From Parabacteroides distasonis (GTDB taxonomy: Bacteria; Bacteroidota; Bacteroidia; Bacteroidales; Tannerellaceae), in contig JAFBIU010000004.1 in assembly GCA_021531775.1 (NCBI GenBank), positions 98,410 to 162,409 on the forward strand: a DNA stretch of 64,000 bases, written 5' to 3'. Shown one piece after another: positions 1 through 7,564 of the stretch. Numbering within the stretch: the stretch's first letter is position 1; every line of letters starts with the position of its first letter. Position numbers and translations under genes: made by a program. The notes beneath the pieces were generated by a model that was given only the letters and a program-made list of their open reading frames with translations, had not been told where the DNA came from and ran no database searches.

Positions 1-1
1 T

Positions 2-532
2 GTGCTTTCGATGCAGGTGACGCCTCAGTCGGACTACTGGCGCATTTCGCACTATGGATTTACGGTGGATGATGCGCCCTTCCTCTATACCCTCCGTGGT
101 GGCGAATTTGAGGTGAAGGTAAAGGTGTCTGGCGATTATAGGACCCGTTACGACCAGGCCGGACTGATGTTGCGGATCGACCATGAGAACTACATCAAGG
201 CGGGTATCGAGTTTGTGGATGGCAAATACAACCTGAGTGCGGTCGTCACCCACCACACGAGCGACTGGAGCATCATTCCGTTGGAGAAGCCGGTTCCTTT
301 TGTCTGGATCAAGGCTGTCCGGCGCTTGGATGCCATCGAGATTTTCTATTCGTTCGATGATCAGGAATATACGTTGATGCGGAATGCCTGGATGCAGGAC
401 AACCATCCGATCAAGGTCGGCCTCATGGGTGCCTCGCCCGACGGCCAGGGTTTCGAGGCCCGTTTCGAGCACTTCTCCATCCAGCATCTGCCCGACCAAC
501 GTCGCCTCCAGTGGTTGCAATCGAATCAATAA
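2..532 (+). CDS. DUF1349 domain protein, 5' end probably outside the window
   Basis: The frame is open from base 2 (a GTG), so the true start may lie upstream. The 176 residues resemble the DUF1349 family (beta-sandwich, concanavalin-like fold, sometimes called regulation of enolase protein 1). What shows this is the run YDQAGLMLRIDHENYIKAG at about residues 49-67, followed by a strand-rich C-terminal half ending in GLMGASPDGQGFEARFEHF. Members bind or act on carbohydrates or are uncharacterised; no catalytic residue can be assigned here. The gene converges with the minus-strand operon downstream and is followed by a GC-rich hairpin. Confidence 0.75.
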   Translation: MLSMQVTPQSDYWRISHYGFTVDDAPFLYTLRGGEFEVKVKVSGDYRTRYDQAGLMLRIDHENYIKAGIEFVDGKYNLSAVVTHHTSDWSIIPLEKPVPFVWIKAVRRLDAIEIFYSFDDQEYTLMRNAWMQDNHPIKVGLMGASPDGQGFEARFEHFSIQHLPDQRRLQWLQSNQ

Positions 533-561
533 ACGAAGCGAGCATGTTTGTTCCTTTCGTT

Positions 562-596
562 GCCCCGTATCGCACACCAGCGGTTCGGGGCTTTAT
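562..596 (+). terminator. Rho-independent terminator after DUF1349 gene
   Basis: GCCCCG at 562-567 pairs with CGGGGC at 586-591, with an inner CGC/GCG pairing, followed by a short T run. It lies between the convergent genes ending at 532 and 601 and most likely ends the plus-strand gene. Confidence 0.55.
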
Positions 597-600
597 CGCA

Positions 601-1821
601 TCACCTCTTCCTAACAACCTCCAGCATCTCCCCTAAATGATATGCCACGAGACCATCGGCAAACTGAGTGTCAACCACCCGGACCAATACCCGATCACCC
701 TCCTGATGATACCCCACGATGAGACGCAAAGCATCAAAACGACGCAAATATCGTTTGCCGTCTGCCGGGTCTATATACGTGTAGCGGTTCAACGTGGTCT
801 GCTTGAGCTCCCGATATTCAATCCGCTTCGTCCCAGCGATGATTTCATCCAAATAAACCTGTTTGATGCGCAAAGTCAATACCTTCATGCCACGTGTATC
901 ATACGAGAGCGACAACTTTCTCGCTCGCTTTTCCAAACATTGCAGTTTCGCGTTATAGACATAATCGACAATCGAACCGTCTGCGATCCGCCCGATGATA
1001 TGCTCTACAATCTCGAAAGGAACGACAAACCACTCACGCGGATGATGTACCACCCCAGCATCATCCATCACCCTGATAGAAAACTGCACCTTTTTCAGCA
1101 CTTGGTGAATCAGATCCTCAAACTTCTGCGAATGCATGTTTACGACCTTGTAAGAGGCAACGATCTCCACAGGGGCCATCAGATAGGTCGGTTCATGAAC
1201 CGCATTCGCAATGCGCTCCTCTACCCGATTGGTCGAGAAACCGATCTTGTACAGATTCTTTTGATTCATGATCTCCGGTACCTCCGAACAGGAACGGAGC
1301 ACATAAATATAGCCGGTTACAATATCTGCCACATCGTTTCCCTTGGGCTGGAAGTATCGGTGTTCCGTCTCAGACTCCAGTTCCGACACACCATATCCGT
1401 CACTCACCACGTTCTTGCGCAATGTCTGAAGCAGGATATCCGACTCCTGTCCATTCTCATAGATGCATCGGGTACGTCCATCCCTCACATGATTGGAACC
1501 CTCATAGCTTTCCAGAATCTTCTCCAGCAACATCAACTGCCCACTCACGATATAGTAGCGACCCTCTTGGAGACCCTCTGTTTTCGTCACCCGCAGGAGG
1601 CTTCGTTGGCCCGCTTTCAATTCGCTGTGAACCCGTTTGAACCCTTCTGCATACCGGTAGAAGTCGTCACAAGGTTTCCGTTGTGCCACATATTCAGCCT
1701 GCTTCTTTTCGATGACATGTTTCATCTCCGGTGTCAAACTAAACAGTTCGACCTCCTTGGCTGTGATGTCGTTCAACAACGGATCATTCAATAAATCATC
1801 CAATTCTTTGTCTATATCCAT
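601..1821 (-). CDS. GIY-YIG nuclease-like protein with C-terminal ASCH-like domain
   Basis: 406 aa. Residues about 171-275 form a T5orf172-type GIY-YIG domain. YIYVL and LYKIGFS are the two GIY and YIG strands, the arginine of EERIANA is the expected catalytic Arg, and the glutamate of FEDLIH is the expected metal-binding Glu. Residues about 312-400 (VLTLRIKQVYLDEIIAGTKR onward) resemble an ASCH domain, a PUA-like nucleic-acid or base-binding fold. The N-terminus carries ELDDLLNDPLLND, which is echoed in the small protein encoded just upstream. It is the last gene of the methyltransferase-helicase operon, 12 bp after the 72-aa gene. I infer that it is the DNA-cutting subunit. The domain call is strong; the role in a restriction system is inference. 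Confidence 0.8.
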   Translation of the reverse strand: MDIDKELDDLLNDPLLNDITAKEVELFSLTPEMKHVIEKKQAEYVAQRKPCDDFYRYAEGFKRVHSELKAGQRSLLRVTKTEGLQEGRYYIVSGQLMLLEKILESYEGSNHVRDGRTRCIYENGQESDILLQTLRKNVVSDGYGVSELESETEHRYFQPKGNDVADIVTGYIYVLRSCSEVPEIMNQKNLYKIGFSTNRVEERIANAVHEPTYLMAPVEIVASYKVVNMHSQKFEDLIHQVLKKVQFSIRVMDDAGVVHHPREWFVVPFEIVEHIIGRIADGSIVDYVYNAKLQCLEKRARKLSLSYDTRGMKVLTLRIKQVYLDEIIAGTKRIEYRELKQTTLNRYTYIDPADGKRYLRRFDALRLIVGYHQEGDRVLVRVVDTQFADGLVAYHLGEMLEVVRKR

Positions 1822-1833
1822 ACCATCCCGCTT

Positions 1834-2052
1834 TTAAGATTGTTTGTGGAGAGCCTGTAACCTGGCCCACATCCGTTTCTCTATCAAATCCCCCGTTCGT
1901 TGAGGTTCCCGTCCATGTTCCGCTATCCACCGTTCCAACTCTGCTACCTGCTTGTTTTTCCGGTCGTCAAACGTCGGAGCAGAAACGTTGGGACGTACGT
2001 CATCAAACAGTGGATCTTCAAATATTTCCAATAATTCTGCCGGCCATTCCAT
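1834..2052 (-). CDS. Small protein sharing an N-terminal motif with the GIY-YIG protein
   Basis: 72 aa, no family recognised. The N-terminus reads ELLEIFEDPLFDDVRPN, closely matching ELDDLLNDPLLNDITAK at the N-terminus of the following GIY-YIG protein. The rest is charged and probably helical (KNKQVAELERWIAEHG). It sits 11 bp after the helicase and 12 bp before the GIY-YIG gene in the same operon, so it is very likely a real component. It could be an adaptor, a specificity accessory or an inhibitor of assembly; the sequence does not say which. Confidence 0.7.
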   Translation of the reverse strand: MEWPAELLEIFEDPLFDDVRPNVSAPTFDDRKNKQVAELERWIAEHGREPQRTGDLIEKRMWARLQALHKQS

Positions 2053-2063
2053 ATCTCGTTCAG

Positions 2064-4085
2064 TTATCGTTTACCTTCTTCATACGCCAATCCCGCCATC
2101 TTCCTGGCTTTCAAATTCCGGATCATCTGATAAGCGGCTGCCATTTCGCGCACTTTCGGATCCGGATCATCCACACGTGGAACCTGTCCTTGATGTGCGG
2201 CAACGTATTGCTTCAACGGACCTTTGAAGAGCTGAATCGCCCGCTCCAAGGTGAGGTCAAACTTCTGTTCCGCAATGGTATCCTGAATGATGCGCAACGT
2301 CGGTGCATCCACTGTTTTCGACAACACCTCGTAAGCCCGCTGGAATGGATTGATAGAATCAATGAGATTGATGCTCAACTTGTCAATGTTCACAAAACGA
2401 TTGGCCAATTTTATCAAGCGATTGCCTTCGCTCTCGCTCGCTTGATCAGCTCCTCCGCTCGGCAAAATATCCGTATCCTGAATGACGATATCGGATCCTT
2501 TGATCAGTGTGTCGGCCACAAAATATTCCCGAACCATTTCCACCTCCTCATCATCCAAATAGGGATACCGTTCACGAATCACCTTGGGAATCAACCCTTG
2601 CGTTATGGCTTCAGCGGTCGTCGAACCACTGATGGCTCGTACAACCAGTTCGTTGTTCAGCACATCGGCCTTCAGATCATCCAGTTGCTCCTCCACGATC
2701 TGCTTGGCCCGCAGACTGGTCAGCGGTTTCAACCCATCTATAACAAGCGTATGCGCCCGATCCGCCTCATCCAGAAAGTCCGGATCGGCAGCCGTCCGGA
2801 AATGCCAGGAGGGAGCCATCACCTGCTCCATCAACAGGGAAGCGGTGATCGCTTTGAGAAAATCATTGACAGCCACTTTCACATCGTCCTGTTCAGCATC
2901 GGGCATGGCAATCATATTCACGAAACGTGCCGTCTCTTTGCCCTTACAATCGCGCGTACAACGGCCAATGATCTGGATCACCTCTGTCAACGAACCTCGG
3001 ACTCCAATGGTCAAACACATCTCACACCACGGCCAGTCGAACCCCTCTTTCGCGGTTCCCAGGGCAATGATGATGTCCACATCCTCCCGACGTTTCATCT
3101 TCTGCAGATAGCCCTGTACCCGGTTTCGTTCTTTGGGATCATCCTCCACCAGATCGGCCACCTTCAGCAGTCTGCCGTCTGCTGTCCGTAAGGTATAAAT
3201 ACCCGTTGGGTAGTCCTTGCCCACCCGTTCACCGATCAACTGCATGATTTGGGCAGTCTCATCGTATTTCATCCCTGTCGAAGCCCTGGAATGGACACTG
3301 GGGATGTGGATAATCGTCTTTTTCGTCGTGTCAAGCACTTCGGTCAGGTGATCGAGATAACTGCCTTGGTAAAAGTGATAGCCGAGCACCAGATTCTTCA
3401 GATAGCGATAGCCGTTCAGTTGCTCATAATAATTATAGGTAATGGGGAAGAAACGAGCCTCGTCCTCCTGCCTCAACACAGGTAGGCCATCGCCCCGGAA
3501 ATAACTGCCCGTCATGGCTACGATGTGTCCGGTCGAGTTGTTCATCACCCGACGAACCACATCCCCCAAGTTTGATTGAGCATCGGAACTCGTATGATGA
3601 AACTCATCAATGGCCAACAAGGTATCGTTGAAGCAATCGTCCTGCATCTCTTTCAATGCATTACGCAGGGTAGCATGGGCACAAACCAGAATCTGTGCAT
3701 GACTCTGATGAAAGAATTCGATGAAGCGTTTCTTCTTGTCCTGCTCATTCTTGACATCGGTCAAGTTATAATGAGGCGTTACAATCCAATCGGCAAAGAA
3801 GCCATGGGATTTCAAACGGGTGTTCCGAAACGAACGTCCGATACTCTTTTCCGGCACGGCCACTACCACACGTTTCAAACCTTGATGCGCTAACTTCTCC
3901 AAAGCGATAAACATCAAGGCGCGGCTCTTGCCGGATGCAGGGGGTGCCTTGATCAACAGGAACCGTTTGTCGCAGGCAGCGTAGGCTTTTGCCTGCATCT
4001 CCCGCATACCCAATTCATCGACCTCAGCCGAAAGCCCCGTCTGCTCATACTGTATATCAACAATTTCGTTGGCTTGCTGTTTCAT
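2064..4085 (-). CDS. SF2 DEAD/DEAH-type helicase of a restriction-like operon
   Basis: 673 aa. Walker A is APPASGKS at residues 47-54, the Walker B box is LLAIDEFHH (DEFH at about 160-163), motif III is MTGSYF near 191, and motif VI is QIIGRCTRDCKG near residue 390. This is the layout of ResIII-like SF2 translocases in Type I/III and related restriction systems. The C-terminal 200 residues have no fold I recognise and may hold the partner-binding part. The gene starts 6 bp after the methyltransferase stop, so the two are probably coupled. Expected role: ATP-driven translocation or remodelling of DNA for the methyltransferase and nuclease subunits. Confidence 0.85.
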   Translation of the reverse strand: MKQQANEIVDIQYEQTGLSAEVDELGMREMQAKAYAACDKRFLLIKAPPASGKSRALMFIALEKLAHQGLKRVVVAVPEKSIGRSFRNTRLKSHGFFADWIVTPHYNLTDVKNEQDKKKRFIEFFHQSHAQILVCAHATLRNALKEMQDDCFNDTLLAIDEFHHTSSDAQSNLGDVVRRVMNNSTGHIVAMTGSYFRGDGLPVLRQEDEARFFPITYNYYEQLNGYRYLKNLVLGYHFYQGSYLDHLTEVLDTTKKTIIHIPSVHSRASTGMKYDETAQIMQLIGERVGKDYPTGIYTLRTADGRLLKVADLVEDDPKERNRVQGYLQKMKRREDVDIIIALGTAKEGFDWPWCEMCLTIGVRGSLTEVIQIIGRCTRDCKGKETARFVNMIAMPDAEQDDVKVAVNDFLKAITASLLMEQVMAPSWHFRTAADPDFLDEADRAHTLVIDGLKPLTSLRAKQIVEEQLDDLKADVLNNELVVRAISGSTTAEAITQGLIPKVIRERYPYLDDEEVEMVREYFVADTLIKGSDIVIQDTDILPSGGADQASESEGNRLIKLANRFVNIDKLSINLIDSINPFQRAYEVLSKTVDAPTLRIIQDTIAEQKFDLTLERAIQLFKGPLKQYVAAHQGQVPRVDDPDPKVREMAAAYQMIRNLKARKMAGLAYEEGKR

Positions 4086-4091
4086 GGTGCT

Positions 4092-6851
4092 TTATTGTTT
4101 GGATGCAGTCATCTGTTCATACATCGTGAAAAGGCATTCCAATCGTGCCTCATCATTCGCAAAGGGATAACCGGGATAACAGCTTTCTACGAGATTGTCC
4201 AATCGTTCGTGAGCCTCCCGTAGATCTTGCGGCATCCGGTCGGGATCATACAATTCTGCCAATGTTTTTCCGAGATGATATTCCCTCGTGACCAATACCT
4301 CTTCAGCAGCTTCCGCAATCTCCTGCTTTTTGGAATCGGAAATTTTAGGAAATGGGAAGGTATTGTAGCAGAGTTGGGCCGAATATCGATAACGAGTTTC
4401 TAATCTTCCTCCCACAGTTTTTACCCAAACCATGTGCATGGCAGAGGTTAGAATACCGAAAAGCCAAGTTTCTGCATCGTATAGAGCGAAAGCTGCATTT
4501 GAAATAACAATATCAGCTCCAAGATGGCCAATGGGAATATAATACCTATTTTCAGATGAAACACTAGGTATAATAATTTTCTCAGCATCCATTGGATGTT
4601 CCCTAAATTGATGAGGCTTTTTTGCTAACTCTTGACCATCTTTTGACTCATGTAATCTGAAAATTCTATTCGCGTCAATCCTTGCTTTTATCGGAGGTAT
4701 CGATTCTGCCAACGCTAACTGATCATCATCAATCCACAAACAATATGCCTCTTTATCTTTAATGAATTCCTCAGAACCATAGATTCGCCTAATCAGCACT
4801 CCTGATTGCGGATATTCATCCAACAACTGTTTCCTTTGATAAGCATCCAATCTCAAATACTTATGTTCCCTGCCGTCATAAGGCATGCAACCAAAGCATA
4901 ATTTCGGCAAACCTGCAGGATCTACGTTATTTTTCCTGACTATAGTTTTACTGTTTGCTATCAAATATGGACTTATATAATTCACCGATATGGCATGTTC
5001 CTTATCAAATATTCTCTTTGGTAAGTTACTCTCTGTATTGGCAACTCCAATGATGGCACAAGTTACCCCAGCGTTATATTTTGCATTATTTGTCCATTTG
5101 AAAGACCTATGAGCAAACGTAATTTCAAGATTTTTCCTGAATATTTCTGGCCATAATACACCGACTTGTTCTCCTTGACAAATCGAATTGGTCGTCACAA
5201 AAGCATATTTAGCAGTAGTATTTTGAACGTATAAAGCTCCACATTGAAACCAACAACAGATATAATCAAGTATGAGACAATTATTAACCCCTTTAAATAT
5301 ATTGGCCACATCTTTCTTCTGCTCGTTTGACTGTAGCTTACTCCCCAAATAAGGCGGATTTCCAAACACAAAAACCTCTTCATCCATCGTATGCGGACAA
5401 ACCTCATCCCAATCCAAGCGGCAGGCATTGCCACAGACAATTTGAGTGATATTTTTCAGAGGCAGAGCCTCAGTGATCACTCCAAAATCCTCATTGAACT
5501 TTCTGTTCATCTGATGTTCCGCCAACCAAAGGGACAACATGGCTACTTCGTGTGGAAAATCAAGCAGCTCAATGCCATAGAACTGGTCAAGACGAATCAT
5601 GCTGTTTATGATCATCAACACCCGATCCTCCCCTTGGCAAAGCCGTTGCAGTTTCAGAATGTCCATCTCCAACAAACGGAGCGTTTTATACGTAATGATC
5701 AGAAAGTTGCCACTGCCACAGGCCGGGTCGAAAAACTTCATGCGGCTCATCCGGTGCAACAGCGCATTTCCCTCCTTCACGATGGATCCGCACTCTTTGG
5801 CATATTTCGCTACTGTGATACCCCGCAACTCCCTAAGTTGCCGTACTCTATCGTAACGTGCTTTCAGCTTGTTGTATGATTCACGCAACTCATCCAAAAA
5901 CAGCGGATTGATCACCTTCATGATGTTAGGCACACTGGTGTAGTGCATCCCCTGATTGGCTCGCACTTCCGGGTTGACCACGGCCTGAATCATGGAACCG
6001 AAGATGTCGGGATTGATGTCTTTCCAGTCCAGTTCGCCACATTCGATGATGATTTTCCGTGCCTTGGCTCCCATGCGCGGAATCTGAATATGCTTTGAAA
6101 AGAGGCCTCCATTGACATACGGAAATTGCGTCACAATGGTGGGAATGTCACTGCTTCGGGGCGAGAGGTTCATCACGTTAAACGTTTCGTCCAGATAATC
6201 CGATAGGTCACTCCCATCCTCTTTGGTGTATCGGATAATGGAGGAGGTAAACAGTCCATCTTCGAAGATGCCGGTATCCTCGGCAAAGAAGCAGAACAGT
6301 AGGCGGGTGATGAAGATGTTCAAGTCATGCAGGTCCGTATCGCTGTTGAAATCGTTGTAGGCACGAAGCTCATCATGTAGTTTCGCCAGTTTCTCGGCTG
6401 CCTTGACATCTGCCGGATTCTCTCCCACATAATGCACACGCTCCACATCCATCAACGGATAGAAAAAGGCAAAGTCGCAATGGAGTCGATCCAACAGGTT
6501 TTCGTAGGTATCCTTCTCGCGCAGGTCGTAGGCAAGGATCGTCTGTCCATCACTCACCGCCACGATTTTGGGTGCCGCTTTCAGCACCTGACTATCGGAC
6601 TTCAACTGTTCGAGCAGATCCGTCATCTGGTGTCTCTTCGATGGGCGAAAGCACAATAATCCTTTAATGAGCAGACCGTCGAATGTCTTCAGAATGCCCT
6701 TTCCCTCTTTGTACCGCTCAATGTCGCGTTCGCTTTTACCAAAGGAGTAGAGCAACCGGTAGCCCACCTCATGGGCAGGCATGTCACCATTCCGGAATGC
6801 CATCAGACGCTCCTCTATCTCCCTATAGCCCAGCTGTGTTTTCTTTGCCAT
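4092..6851 (-). CDS. MmeI-like class I SAM-dependent DNA adenine methyltransferase
   Basis: 919 aa. SAM motif I is FFDPACGSGNF at about 373-383 and the catalytic motif IV is NPPY at about 498-501, as in N6-adenine methyltransferases. An N-terminal block of about 170 residues, a helical spacer (180-350), a target-recognition region (about 560-800) and a helical C-terminus follow the MmeI/Type IIL order. In MmeI the N-terminal block is a PD-(D/E)XK nuclease. Here the corresponding stretch (TFDGLLIKGLLCF, residues 56-68) lacks a convincing D...E-x-K set, so the enzyme is probably methylation-only. First gene of the operon; the start at 6851 is a clean ATG. Cleavage would then be left to the GIY-YIG partner. 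Confidence 0.85.
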   Translation of the reverse strand: MAKKTQLGYREIEERLMAFRNGDMPAHEVGYRLLYSFGKSERDIERYKEGKGILKTFDGLLIKGLLCFRPSKRHQMTDLLEQLKSDSQVLKAAPKIVAVSDGQTILAYDLREKDTYENLLDRLHCDFAFFYPLMDVERVHYVGENPADVKAAEKLAKLHDELRAYNDFNSDTDLHDLNIFITRLLFCFFAEDTGIFEDGLFTSSIIRYTKEDGSDLSDYLDETFNVMNLSPRSSDIPTIVTQFPYVNGGLFSKHIQIPRMGAKARKIIIECGELDWKDINPDIFGSMIQAVVNPEVRANQGMHYTSVPNIMKVINPLFLDELRESYNKLKARYDRVRQLRELRGITVAKYAKECGSIVKEGNALLHRMSRMKFFDPACGSGNFLIITYKTLRLLEMDILKLQRLCQGEDRVLMIINSMIRLDQFYGIELLDFPHEVAMLSLWLAEHQMNRKFNEDFGVITEALPLKNITQIVCGNACRLDWDEVCPHTMDEEVFVFGNPPYLGSKLQSNEQKKDVANIFKGVNNCLILDYICCWFQCGALYVQNTTAKYAFVTTNSICQGEQVGVLWPEIFRKNLEITFAHRSFKWTNNAKYNAGVTCAIIGVANTESNLPKRIFDKEHAISVNYISPYLIANSKTIVRKNNVDPAGLPKLCFGCMPYDGREHKYLRLDAYQRKQLLDEYPQSGVLIRRIYGSEEFIKDKEAYCLWIDDDQLALAESIPPIKARIDANRIFRLHESKDGQELAKKPHQFREHPMDAEKIIIPSVSSENRYYIPIGHLGADIVISNAAFALYDAETWLFGILTSAMHMVWVKTVGGRLETRYRYSAQLCYNTFPFPKISDSKKQEIAEAAEEVLVTREYHLGKTLAELYDPDRMPQDLREAHERLDNLVESCYPGYPFANDEARLECLFTMYEQMTASKQ

Positions 6852-6920
6852 AGGCGTTTCCTTTCTATTGTTTTAGGGCAAAAGCACTTATCGGCGATTG
6901 ATGGGCCACAACAACAGGAC

Positions 6921-7090
6921 CTCACGATAGGAGATAAAAAAATGGCGTGCGCCTTTCCTTATCATTATCGTGAGGCCCTGAGAACTGCCCATAACACCTG
7001 ATAAGTTATGCCCACGCCTATGAAGCGCAGACACTAACAACTTATCCTTCGGTGTTATAATCATTGAAATTTCTCAGGTTTCACGATAAA
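6921..7090. repeat. Interleaved inverted repeats (TATCGTGAGG and ATAACACC...GATAAGTT)
   Basis: CCTCACGATA at 6920-6929 is inverted at 6966-6975 (TATCGTGAGG) and appears again as TTTCACGATAAA at 7079-7090. The arm at 6965-7010 (TTATCGTGAGGCCCTGAGAA, then ATAACACC and GATAAGTT) matches the reverse complement of 7040-7088 with small gaps. The whole can fold into one long imperfect hairpin lying in the presumed leader of the methyltransferase operon. Confidence 0.7.
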
Positions 7091-7168
7091 CCGAATAACT
7101 GCTAATGCTGTTATTAAACTTTACTACAAAATGGCTGCACCCCTACCCTTAGGGTGTGCAACACGTGG

Positions 7169-7201
7169 CAAATGTACAATAAAAAAACTGATATTCGCAA
7201 A
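7169..7201 (-). promoter_or_regulatory. Candidate Bacteroidota promoter for the methyltransferase operon
   Basis: On the minus strand a TACATTTG -7 box (plus-strand CAAATGTA, 7169-7176) is preceded by a TTTG -33 box (plus-strand CAAA, 7198-7201) with a 21-nt spacer. Transcription would give a leader of about 300 nt containing the inverted repeats at 6921-7090. Confidence 0.4.
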
Positions 7202-7231
7202 AAATGTGTACTTTTGTAGGATGCTACAGGC

Positions 7232-7346
7232 TACTGTAGGGGTTCAGCCGTTTTTACTGTGGGGTTCGCGAGGCCCGACAGTAGGGGTTGGTGCCCGTGG
7301 ACTGTGGGGGTTGGTGTAGGAGGCCATAGAGGTTGACGCAGGAAGC
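7232..7346 (+). repeat. Iteron-like 22-23 bp degenerate direct repeats
   Basis: The core CTGTAGGGGTT recurs as CTGTAGGGGTT (7234), CTGTGGGGTT (7257), CAGTAGGGGTT (7278) and CTGTGGGGGTT (7302), with a weaker CATAGAGGTT near 7325. The spacing is 22-24 bp, close to two helical turns, as in iterons bound by replication initiators. The block is much more GC-rich than its surroundings. An open frame (7131-7319) crosses it but looks like a by-product of the repeats. Confidence 0.6.
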
Positions 7347-7384
7347 CGCGGGGTAGCCATGCAGGTATTAGGAGATGAAAATTT

Positions 7385-7540
7385 ATTACTTTACTATTTT
7401 ACTTTTTTACTTTTTGGTAGGTACAACCTACTCTCCATGGAGTTTATTATATATAATATATATATATAATAAAAACTTGATCCCACCTATGTAAGGTACC
7501 AATTAGTAAAAAAGTAAAAAGTAAAAAAGTAAAAAACTTC
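7385..7540. repeat. AT-rich palindrome flanked by inverted AAAGTAAAA repeats, possible origin
   Basis: The left arm (about 7389-7423) reads as TTTTACTTTTTTAC repeats ending in GGTAGGTAC. The right arm (about 7496-7537) is GTACCAATTAGT followed by AAAAAGTAAAAAGT repeats, the inverse. Between them lies an almost perfect AT palindrome (7444-7472). The block ends 25 bp before the start of the 666-aa gene. Such structure is typical of origins and of heavily regulated promoters; which one applies is not decidable by eye. Confidence 0.6.
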
Positions 7541-7564
7541 AGTGTTAAACATAAATCTTAGAGA

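Larger units (their letters stand above)
6852..7564. other. 713-bp intergenic block of repeats between operon and replication module
   Basis: No credible protein gene is seen here. From left to right it holds inverted copies of a TTATCGTGAG-type motif (6921-7090), a candidate leftward promoter (7169-7201), a run of 22-23 bp degenerate direct repeats (7232-7346), and an AT-rich palindrome flanked by inverted AAAGTAAAA repeats (7385-7540). It separates the leftward restriction-like operon from the rightward replication-type genes and looks like a regulatory and origin-type region. Confidence 0.7.

Noticed and set aside
637..1794. 385-codon plus-strand frame opposite the GIY-YIG gene
   Set aside because: Antisense shadow of a gene with clear domains; composition is His/Leu/Ile-skewed with no recognisable motif.
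2010..3191. 393-codon plus-strand frame opposite the helicase gene
   Set aside because: Antisense shadow of an enzyme with intact helicase motifs.
7131..7319. 62-codon frame over the 22-23 bp repeats, giving a repetitive peptide (TVGVQPF, TVGVGARG)
   Set aside because: The peptide repeats follow from the DNA repeats, the composition is unlike a protein gene, and no start signal is seen.
7232..7346. Possible CRISPR array
   Set aside because: Units are only 22-23 bp with no conserved repeat plus unique spacer pattern, and no cas genes are present.
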